Shown: piece by piece, positions 55,565 to 64,000 of the stretch
Layout: each line of letters starts with the position of its first letter
Position numbering within the stretch: the first letter of the stretch is position 1
Assembly (NCBI GenBank): GCA_028583685.1
Contig: JAMXIF010000043.1
Coordinates: 3,693,464 to 3,757,463 of the forward strand
Direction of reading: 5' to 3'
DNA length: 64,000 nucleotides
Source: Petaurus breviceps papuanus
Taxonomy: Eukaryota > Chordata > Mammalia > Diprotodontia > Petauridae
Program-made: the position numbers and the translations under genes
The notes under the pieces: model-generated
The model's database searches: none
What the model was told of the DNA's origin: nothing
What the model saw: only the letters and a program-made list of their open reading frames with translations

Positions 55565-55715
55565 CTGACTTTTTAGTACCTTTTATATATTGGGTTCCTC
55601 CATTAGAATGCTAAGCTCCTTGAGGCTAAGGCCGGTCTTGTTTGCTTGCATTTGTGTGCCTAGTGTTTTGTACAGTACCTTGTTCATAGTCAAGGCTAAA
55701 TAAATATTCTATCTA
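55565..55715 (+). mobile_element. L2 3' end
   Basis: 'attagaatgctaagctcctt', 'cttgcatttgtgtgcctagt', 'gtacagtaccttgttcatag', 'ctaaataaatattc'. Confidence 0.65.
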
Positions 55716-55719
55716 TATC

Positions 55720-56310
55720 TATCAATCATTGATCTGTCTATTTCTGAACACTATCTTTTATTATACATAAGTATTTGAATTAATATGAGATACATTGAGC
55801 TAAGTAACAGGGCATGCCAGAAGAATCTAATTTTCTTTTCTTAATTCCCAAATTCCAGAAAGGCACAGCATATACCATAAACTCAAGAGGCATTCACCAA
55901 AGATCTGCTCCCTTCTGCTACTTGTCTAATTTCTGCATCAATAGAAATAACCAAAGTTCCAAGATATTTTTGCTTGTTTGATATTTTTATTTCACAAAGC
56001 ATTGAGTGCTTGAAAGCATATCTCAGGCAGCTGACATTGGGGTCCCCAGTCAGTGATCTATGTATGTGATTAGAGAGCCATGGCTATCATCAATGGGGAC
56101 TTGGCTTCATGGCATTTTTTTTTGTCTGGAAGTGTATCTTGGGAAGGCCTAGAATGCTCATCTCATAATTTTTAATTATGCCACCCAAGTTGAGTGGGTT
56201 CCTAGTCTGTTCCCTCAAAAAACCTCTCCTAGTGGGTGGCATCTGAAAAGCCAGGTGATTTTTTTTTTTCAGTGTTAGATTGAGTTGCAGTAGATGAATA
56301 AATCAAGAGA
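55720..56310. other. Unassigned sequence
   Basis: No repeat or gene recognised. Confidence 0.5.
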
Positions 56311-56312
56311 AT

Positions 56313-56410
56313 ATTGTGTATGTATGTATTATGTATATATAAACATACACATGCACACATTATATGTGTGTTTCTATGTATGTTTATATGTGTGTATGTG
56401 TTTGTGTATG

Positions 56411-56445
<35 letters not shown>
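56313..56445. repeat. TATG/GTGT/(AT)n microsatellite block
   Basis: TATGTATG, TGTGTG and an (AT)15 run at about 56412-56442. Confidence 0.9.
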
Positions 56446-56800
56446 TTTTATAGAATACAGGCAAAATTGCATATATTATCCTTGAATACAAGATAGAGAT
56501 ATAGGGGTCTCATGACAGTATACTTAGATTGATTCAAGAACTAGTTAAATAATTAAAATTTAATAGTCATTAATGACCCAATACAAAATTGAAGGGAAAT
56601 AAGTGAATTCTATGAATAAGATAGTGCAGGGAGTTAAGTGGATTCTCCTTGACCAGCTACTGTTTTTCAAAAATTTGAATGAAATTTTAGGTAGATGATT
56701 ATCAAATGTGAAGATGACACAAATTTCACATTAGAGAACATAATTAAGATAAAAAATATCTCAACAAGCTAAAGTAATAGACACAATTCAGATAAAATTT

Positions 56801-56873
56801 TTATTTTTTAATTTTTTTTGCTTTTTGGAGGGCAATTGGAGTTAAGTACCTTGCCCAAGGTCACACAGCTAGG

Positions 56874-56918
<45 letters not shown>

Positions 56919-57002
56919 TTAAGTGTCTGAGGCCAGATCCAAACTCAGGTCCTCCTGACTCTAGGGCCGGCAATCTACTCACTGCACCACCTAGCCACCC
57001 CT
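56801..57002 (-). mobile_element. Poly(A) marsupial SINE, reverse strand, with (GT)n expansion
   Basis: T-run, 'gcccaaggtcacacagctag', then (GT)21 at about 56874-56917, 'aactcaggtcctcctgactc', 'gcaccacctagccacccc'. Exact 12-bp target repeats 'cagataaaattt' lie at 56789-56800 and 57003-57014. Confidence 0.9.
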
Positions 57003-57084
57003 CAGATAAAATTTAATAAATAAAAATGAAAAATCTTTCTTTGTGGTTAAAAATTTCAGCATCCCAAGTACATAATAGGGAGGA

Positions 57085-57222
57085 ATGGATGAACAGTAGA
57101 TTCTCACTAGTTTGTGAGTTTCTTGAGGGTAGGGACTGCCTTTTGCCTCTTTTTGTATTCCCACTGTGTAGCACAATATCTGGCACAAGTAAGCACTTAA
57201 GAAATATTAATTTACTGACTGA
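57085..57222 (+). mobile_element. L2 3' end
   Basis: 'cactagtttgtgagtttctt', 'gagggtagggactgcctttt', 'gtgtagcacaatatctggca', 'aagcacttaagaaatatt'. One of the best preserved L2 ends in the window. Confidence 0.7.
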
Positions 57223-57604
57223 TTTATGAAACCTGAGGATTTTGGTTGAATTTCAATCTAAATGTGAGCCAAAAGTGGTATATTAGAATCATGGATCTAT
57301 TTTGATCTCAAGCTACATTAATAGAGATAAAATAGAAATAGAAATTATAGGGAGGTTTTGATATGTTCTACACTGCACAGGTTACATCTGGAGTACTATG
57401 TTGAATTATAGTGCCCAGATTTTAGGAGGGGCACTGCTGGAATATATAAAAGAGTTTATTCAGGGTGTTGAGGAAATGGGAGATCATACTAGCCTTACAA
57501 AAATTTTTCAAAGCACTTGTGGTTATTTAACCTGGAGAAGAGAGGATATCAGAGTGTGGGTGTGGGGAACAGAATACCTAAAACTAAGTATCTGGAGGAA
57601 GGAA

Positions 57605-57690
57605 ATTAAAAATAATATACTAAGTATTTACTAAACCACAGGGGATACAAGCACAGGCAAAAAGAGGGTCTTTGCTCTTAAGGAACACAT
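57605..57690 (-). mobile_element. L2 3' end, reverse strand
   Basis: 'ctaagtatttactaaaccac', 'caggggatacaagcacaggc', 'ttaaggaacac'. Confidence 0.45.
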
Positions 57691-57699
57691 ATTCTTTTT

Positions 57700-58390
57700 A
57701 AGAATAAACATGATGTATTTTTCCAATTAGCAAGAACTTATTTTCTCTCCTTCCTATACCCCACCACACTGAATAAACAGCATGACAGCAACAAAAACAA
57801 CAAAAGAAAAAAAATGGAAAAAAAATAAGCTCCATAACAAATATATATATATGTAGTCAAGAGAGCCAAATTTTCACATTGTACATATCTAAAAATGTAT
57901 GTCTAATTCTGTATTTTAAATCCATTTCTTTTTTGGCTACAGGTGCATCATATGTTTCATCTTTTGTCTTCTGGACTCATGGTTTTTCATTGCTTTGATC
58001 AGAGTTCTATAATCTTTCAAGGATTTCTTTTTCCTTTATAATATTGTCATTGTATAAATTGTTTCCCTAGTTATGCTCACTTTCCTCTCCATCAGTTCAT
58101 AGCAGTCTTCTGCAGTTTGTCAGATACTGCCCACTTTATAATTTCTTAAGATTCAATAATACTTATCACAGTAATCTACCATAATATTTTAGCCATTTCT
58201 CAATAAGGGGAATTCACTTTTTTCTTTCTTTCTTTTTTTGCTAATAAGAAAAAAGCTGCTATAAATATCTTTGCACTTTTTTTTTTTACCTGTGATCCCA
58301 CTAATATGCTTATTAGTGTTATAGCTATATCAAAGGGAATTCAGAGTTTACTGACATTTTGTACATTGTTTCACATTTCCTTCCAAAGGA
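57700..58390 (-). mobile_element. L1 3' end (ORF2 C-terminus and 3' UTR), reverse strand
   Basis: Reverse complement of the marsupial L1 end: 'atggtttttcattgctttga', 'tataatctttcaaggatttc', 'attgtataaattgtttccct', 'taaaaaagctgctataaat'-type and 'atcaaagggaattcagagtt' segments in order. No coding frame remains. Confidence 0.55.
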
Positions 58391-58489
58391 GTTTATATTC
58401 TAATGGAAGTAGACAACAAATAAATGAGAGAATTGAAAGCCAGGGTAAATTAGGGGGTGGGATGTGGGAAAAGAATTTATCATTATAAC

Positions 58490-58830
58490 CTTTTATAATC
58501 TTGTAACTATTTTTATTGTTATAGCTTTTATTGGAATACTTGGACATCATCCAAACATTATAGAATATTTGGAATTAAATGCTGATATACATCTCAAGTA
58601 CCATGTACCTTATCTGGAAACCACCTATGTGTAGCTATTGTGTTCTTATGCCTAGAAACTGCCTATGTGTAATGATTGTCTCTTTGTCTCCTTGTTTTAA
58701 CTCTATAACATAAAACATACAGAAGTTTGAGGGAGTGAGACATGAGAAACTCAAAGATTTTTTGAGACCAGGGAATGCTGATTAAGTCTCTGTGCTCTTT
58801 GGATTGAGCTCAGGTGGGTCTGAACTATAC
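58490..58830 (+). mobile_element. LTR-like segment
   Basis: Two imperfect direct repeats ('aaaccacctatgtgtagcta' and 'gaaactgcctatgtgtaatg'), a TATA-like 'tctataacataaaac', and a 'ctgattaagtctctgtgctc' zone follow the order expected of U3-R-U5. The ends are not resolved and no target duplication is established. The family is unassigned. Confidence 0.35.
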
Positions 58831-59460
58831 AGAATCAAATCAGTCATGAAAAGAATCAGATGAGTAACCTGTGGTTCTGGTCAAACATAGTGAAGGCACC
58901 AGACTAAATTTTAGATCTGAGAACTATAGGTGTCTGGAAAGCTAGGGGACTGTGTTTGTCCTTAAACCAGACAATGACTAGGGTGGGTTAGAGCTAGTCC
59001 AACAATCCTGATCTCTGAACTAGTAGTCCTTCCCTGGATCTGTTACCCAAAGACTTGGGGTACTATGTTGCAATCAGGTAATATTGTGCTAATCCCTCAG
59101 TGGATTTTTATTCTCATTTTCATGGATTTCTCTCTTCAAAGAGTAATAGAAAGCAAATTTGGACTGGGACTTCCACATAAGTTGTTCTCTTGCAAATACA
59201 AGGTTATATTTACCTTCAAAAATTTTAAGGAGAAATTCCCAGTTGAGCCATTGGAACTGTGGTAAATAATCACAGAAAGACATTTTAGAAGGGTGGGAAA
59301 AATCAGTGAAAATTCACAACTAAAACAGCTCTCCCATCTTATAAGTCTGATGCTAAACTTTCCTTCCCAATAGACAGGGACTTACTTTCCCTGACCTTTG
59401 GATGACTTTCCTTGTCAGGCTTTAGAACAGTCAGGAATAAAACCTAAAAAAAAAGAGAGA
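58831..59460. other. Unassigned sequence right of the LTR-like segment
   Basis: Composition is normal and no repeat is recognised. Frames of 64-66 codons on both strands (59065-59283) overlap and match nothing known. Confidence 0.4.
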
Positions 59461-62410
59461 TACTAACTGTTCTCTAAACCCTGGTCTTGTTGAAGTTGCA
59501 GAAATATAGGTAAGAAAGGAAGGCATTTTTTTCTTTTGAAGAATATTTGGCATTATAAACTAATTAGATAGCAAAATTTTTACCAAAATGTAATTTCTTT
59601 ACTGTGGATTTCCCAATTATAGTTTTAGTATTTTTGTAAATGCTGAAGTATTTCAGTGGAGATTTTGGAATTTGCAGCTACCTAAGAGTAAGGTTACATG
59701 CCAAAAGCATTTAAGACCTTTTTTTCCTTAACACATTTTCACTAGAAAGGTGAAAGATTCCTTGTTTTAATAGATGGGAATTTCAACTCCTAGAGAATGC
59801 TAATCAAAGCAAAGAAAACAAAATAGGTTGTATTTCACAGCCTGTAGTCTTATCAGGTAAAAATTTGATTTTTGGAGAATAATGTACTTTACTACTATAT
59901 TTTCTTCTACAAACAATTCAAAAGTCATTAATTGTTTAGGTGAATTAGAATTACTCACCTAAATTAAACTGGAAGAAGCTATGCAACTAAATATATCAAA
60001 GTTTTGCAATTAATTGGTAGAGCATTGAGAAATTTGTATAGGAGAGATTCAGTAGAGTTTTAGATTCAAATATGATTGTTAAATAAAGATGAAATAGACT
60101 AAATAAAAGTAACTGAAGTTCCAAATCAGAATGTGAAAAGAATGTTGCATTTTTGAAGTTTGTAGGGATTTAATCAAAGTCCACTGAAAGAAAAAAAAGA
60201 AAAAAAATTAAGCAAATTAAGATATGAGGAGAATGGGTAGAAAGTTAAAGAAACATGGAATGTATTTGTATTGACAGTACAAATGGAGGCACTGTTAAGT
60301 AAAGAGTTTGAAGTTATAGAAAGTGAGGTTAAGGAATTTTTTTTAAAATTTCATTAAGATGAGAGGGATAAGAGAAAATTTCTAAGCCTATAAATTTGTG
60401 GAAACCAGTTAGTGAAATGTCAGTTAGTAATTTTAGATATTACGCATTCTATAAAGTTACATTTACCAAATGGAAATTATAGAAATTAATTTACAGCATG
60501 AATTTATTTGAGTGTAGCAGGACCATTACAAGGATGTATTCCAATCTTTAGAGCCCTATGGACCTCAAAAGAGGGTGATGTGAGAGTGTGAGACTGCCAA
60601 CATAAATCTTGAGAAATGACTTAAGTGAAAACTGGAAGCTATAATTTGAAATCTTGCAGCTAATTGACCTTGGGAATATTGAGATTTTGGATGATAGCAT
60701 TTGTGATTGTAAATCCAGATTTGATTTTTTTTCCTAAGATGAAATTATAATTTGTTTATAATTAAATAATTAGTCCAATTTAAAGTGATTTTTCCATTTA
60801 GGATAATCTTGATATTGGATCCCCTCTATGTAGATCAGATCTTAATGTAAAATACACTTGAATTTGTCTTTAAGGAAATATGCTTAGAAACCATATGCAT
60901 AATAATTAGAAGTGTAATTGCTTCAAAATTACTTTATGTTAATTTTTAATGCACTTATTTCAGGATGCCGAATTGATAGGTTGATGAAGTGATTTTCTAT
61001 GTAAGATGATTTGTAATTGACAGGAAATAAATTTTTTATATGTTATAAAATCCATAATATTATTTTTTGCATTCTATTTTTCTTATGTTGTGATTTTTGA
61101 GAAATCATTGAATAAGAAATGTCATTAAATTGAAAATATGATACCTAGAGAGTGATACAATTAGGCCTTTAGAAAAACTAACTTCTCTTTTAATCTTGAT
61201 ACTCTCAGATTATGAATTGAGCTTTTAAAGAATGTGGTCATGTTAAAAAATTTTCAAGTCTTTACTTGGTTTTATTTTACTTCAAATAGATAATAATGAT
61301 AACATACATTTTTTGGAAAAGTACAACAGACCTTGTGAATTGTTGTTATATATAGAAGTTCTTTGTGAACTTCCTTTTAGGCAGAGTTCATAAAATCTTA
61401 TCAGCCTTATTGACAGCATAATTTGAAATTTTTGAATAATCAACTGGTTTACTGAGACATTGTGATTCCTTCCTTCCTCAAAAATACAAGCAAAATGAGG
61501 GGAGCAATAAGTTTATTTCATGAAGTACAGTTTTTTTTAATCTGATAGTTTGGGCACTTTTTATGAAAAATATGAAAGTACACCTATAATAGTATGTAAT
61601 GAAATTACATCTTTGAGCCAACTTAGTGTTGACAAAGCCTAGATTTTAAGAATTATTTTTGCCTTAGGAGTTAATAAGCAATATGGATATCTGTTGTTTT
61701 GAAGCCTTATGGTAAATAACCAGCTTTTTCTTTTTTAATTTTGAGTAAAATATCACATATTCACTTTATCTGTGAAACTCCAGAAAATGATCATTCTTAA
61801 TTTCTATGATTGATTTCTCTACAGGTTGGATTTAAATTAGAAACAATGAATAAGATAAGGCCTCATATGTGCTTACTATTAATTGTTTCTGTAATAATAT
61901 AAATACAAATTATTGTACCTAGTTCTAAACTGTAATTAACAAAACTTGCTATTAAAGGTAAAAGCTCTTAAGAATGTATTTTGGTATTCTTCAGAATTTT
62001 GATTCCAAGTATGGTTGCCTGAATTGTTACTGTCTGTAATCAATCATTCAAGGGAAATGGCATGTTGATGACCAAAGTGAATGTGATTGAGAATTGCTAT
62101 AGGTAGATATTTGTGCCTGGGAAGGTTAAAAAAAGATGGATAACCTTTAATAGGTGATGGTAGCCGTTTCTTGACTCAGTTTTCCTCAGTGTTAATACAA
62201 ATGTTCCAACCTGGTTAGTTCTGAGACTGGTTATTATACCTTTGGATAATGTGGAAAATTGTTACATGGTTGACTATTCCAAAATAAATATTAACTATGA
62301 CTTTTATCTAGAATCAAACTGAGCTAAAGCAGCTTTTTCCTTTTATACTTATGTCAGGTTGGTCTGTGTCTTTGAAGGGGCAGTCTTGGTAGTATTATAA
62401 TCATATTCCT
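59461..62410. other. AT-rich unassigned block
   Basis: About 3 kb without any SINE, L2, MIR or L1 I can recognise, strongly AT-biased, and with few open frames. A donor-like 'atag/gtaaga' lies at about 59509, and an acceptor-like 'tttctctacag' at about 61824. It could be internal sequence of a decayed ERV behind the LTR-like segment, or host non-coding DNA. Confidence 0.35.
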
Positions 62411-62417
62411 TTTTTTG

Positions 62418-62574
62418 TTCATAAAAATTTTTATAACTGTGAAAGTTTTTATGTGCACACATATTCATTTATATGTGTGTATGTATGTGTATGAGGAAAG
62501 AGAGAGAGAGTTATGAAAATTTTTATAATTGTGAAAGTTTTTTATGCATGCACATATTCATTTATGTGTGTATG

Positions 62575-62606
<32 letters not shown>
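62418..62606. repeat. Tandem duplication of about 95 bp ending in GA microsatellites
   Basis: Two copies (about 62418-62510 and 62512-62606) share 'atttttataa(c/t)tgtgaa', 'agtttttatg' and 'cacatattcatttat', then GTGT and GAGA runs. The second (GA)n is longer (about 62577-62608). Confidence 0.8.
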
Positions 62607-62609
<3 letters not shown>

Positions 62610-62612
<3 letters not shown>

Positions 62613-64000
62613 GCAAGTATGAAAGTTTGTACTGTTTTAAATTTTAATTCCTACTATTCTGGATTTGTGGCCAATATTTGTGGTCAACTTCCTGTACTAG
62701 CAACTAGAGAAATAAATTCTTTAGGGTTGTCATCCATCCCCTTGTTAATGACTATGCAGTTTATGTGTAGTATAAGGTCTGCTGGTATCACCTCTTTTCT
62801 AGATGATATAAGGACAATATATGCCATCAAAGTGGGGATAGGACAAAAGAGGTGATGAATTCTGAAAAATGGGTTAAGGATTTCAAAATAGGATTGAGGA
62901 ATTTACATATAAAATTTTGTTAGTAATTATAAAAACATTTTAAGTCATGTTTTTTTTTCCTGTTTTGAAGTTTCTGCCTGATAATTTTAAGACACAGAGG
63001 AGTTGATTTTATAAGTCAGGCCCTTATGTACCCATTTTAAAATTCTTCATTCTGTCTATAGTAGTATAATCCATATCAGATATGGGCTTCAGGTAAAAGT
63101 AGAGCAAATGATATTTCATGGGAATTATAGGTACCTAATTTGTTGTTCTTCTTATACATATGTTGTTAATAAGGTTAATTTCATGAGTTCTTTTTTTTTG
63201 GATAAGGGTTTTGTTTATTTATTATTTGTTTTCTTTTTACCGTATCAATTAGTTATTGGAAAACCAAATTTAAGAGTTTGTGCTAGGCCATATTAAATTG
63301 TGTTATTTTATCCCTAACAGGTTTTAGTGATGTTATATGGACAACCTCTCTATATAACTTTGCACTAGGGAAGTGGATCTACTAGGAGGAATACTCATAT
63401 GGATCAGCCCTGAGGATGATGCACATTACAGAATTTACAAGGGGAAATGTTTCCAAAGATCAGATGGTACCATAGACAGGTAAGATTTAAAATGAAAAAT
63501 ACTGATTAAAATTTACATTTGGAATGGGTAACCACGAACAAGAGAATTTATGTTATTTAATATTTGTGATGATTATTGTATTACAATTGCTTTAATTTTT
63601 CCTACTTTTCATGTTTTCCTGCAGACATCTATGCCCAAATTCCTTTTATATATTTTTTTCAGGAATCAGGGCCATTTCTCTTGCAACTTTTGGTTTATTA
63701 AAACCTATCTTTTGATAATAAAAACCTTGCCTGACCAAATCTAAATTATGAAACAGTGCTGTTGACTGTTAGACATTCTTCAGGTAGAAGCCAAAGGGAA
63801 GTTTTAGCTCCCCAACTTGGCTATAATTCCTTTAGCAATGTAAGAGCCAATTTCACCTGATGTTGAGTTTTGTTTGGTTATCTTAGTGATATGTAAATCT
63901 CACCTCTCAATAATTCTACTCTGTACCCTCTAAATATAGTTTAATCTGCAACTTACTTCTCTATTTTCATATAGAATTTATGAGATTATGGAATTTCTTA
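62610..64000. other. Unassigned AT-rich sequence with one exon-like interval
   Basis: Nothing is recognised by family. The interval 63322-63480 is bounded by acceptor-like 'tttatccctaacag' and donor-like 'cag/gtaaga', and contains an open stretch of about 39 codons that I cannot place. A coding or non-coding exon, ERV remnant or chance are all possible. Confidence 0.3.

Larger units (their letters stand above)
56640..57565 (+). mobile_element. CR1/L3-type LINE fragment, split by SINE and L2 end
   Basis: 'tttgaatgaaattttaggta' and 'aaatgtgaagatgacacaaa' correspond to the IFINDLDE...FADDT segment of CR1 reverse transcriptase, with the catalytic motif read here as CEDDT. After the inserted SINE and L2 end, 'gttacatctggagtactatg' and 'tatttaacctggagaagaga' follow in the correct CR1 order. 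Confidence 0.55.

Noticed and set aside
58831-59460. Primer-binding site right of the LTR-like segment
   Set aside because: I could not find a convincing 18-base match to a tRNA 3' end, so the retroviral nature of the block is left open.
1-64000. CRISPR array, bacterial operon or phage-like system
   Set aside because: No regular repeat-spacer array, no dense coding and no ribosome-binding pattern. The repeats are mammalian.

Overview
The window reads as marsupial nuclear DNA: AT-rich, and packed with interspersed repeats whose types I recognise from marsupial genomes. These are a tRNA-derived SINE with a poly(A) tail (SINE-1_MD/WSINE-like), the longer Mar1 CORE-SINE whose tail resembles RTE LINEs, L1 copies with marsupial-type ORF2 and 3' UTR, HAL1 ('half-L1') copies carrying only ORF1, and much older L2, CR1/L3, RTE and MIR-type fossils. 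Opossum and Australian marsupials cannot be told apart by eye. I found no host protein-coding exon, rRNA, tRNA gene or CRISPR array. The long open frames all fall in repeats, LTRs or microsatellites, or look like nothing known. The window is best read as intergenic or deep intronic DNA.

Layout. 1-4054: an LTR inside a SINE, then a 5'-truncated L1 (ORF2 and 3' UTR) and a second L1 3' UTR. 4060-7530: an L2-type LINE split by a whole, reverse-strand HAL1 with a near-perfect 16-bp target duplication. 7690-14080: RTE, L2, Mar1 and MIR fragments and a reverse-strand LTR, plus a repeat-poor stretch near 10.95-11.5 kb. 14090-22300: an L1 (5' UTR and half of ORF1), a second whole-length HAL1 inserted at the ORF1 RNA-binding motif, then L1 ORF2 and 3' UTR interrupted by three SINEs. 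22.3-37.3 kb: SINEs and old L2/MIR copies, a 1.5-kb reverse-strand CR1/L3, a Mar1 inside an L2 with a clean 12-bp duplication, and a hAT-like MITE.

37.3-51.6 kb is the LTR-rich part: a CpG-bearing LTR at 37342-38124, a 469-bp solo LTR at 44858-45326 inside an L2, three related LTRs at 47.5-49.4 kb in mixed orientation, and a 612-bp solo LTR at 50963-51574 with a 5-bp duplication. 52-58.4 kb holds an L1 tail with a SINE, an L2 split by Mar1 and microsatellites, a CR1/L3 split by a SINE and an L2, and a reverse L1 tail. 58.5-64 kb is a markedly AT-rich block without recognisable SINEs or LINEs. It has an LTR-like segment at its left end and a few splice-like signals.

Nothing here forms a pathway. 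What can be read is a relative chronology of insertions: L2, CR1 and MIR oldest, then L1 and HAL1, then Mar1, SINE-1 and some LTRs. Several repeat-poor segments (about 10.95-11.52, 27.27-27.62, 42.5-43.06 and 46.48-46.93 kb) are the best candidates for conserved regulatory DNA. All family names rest on memory of consensus sequences, not on a search.
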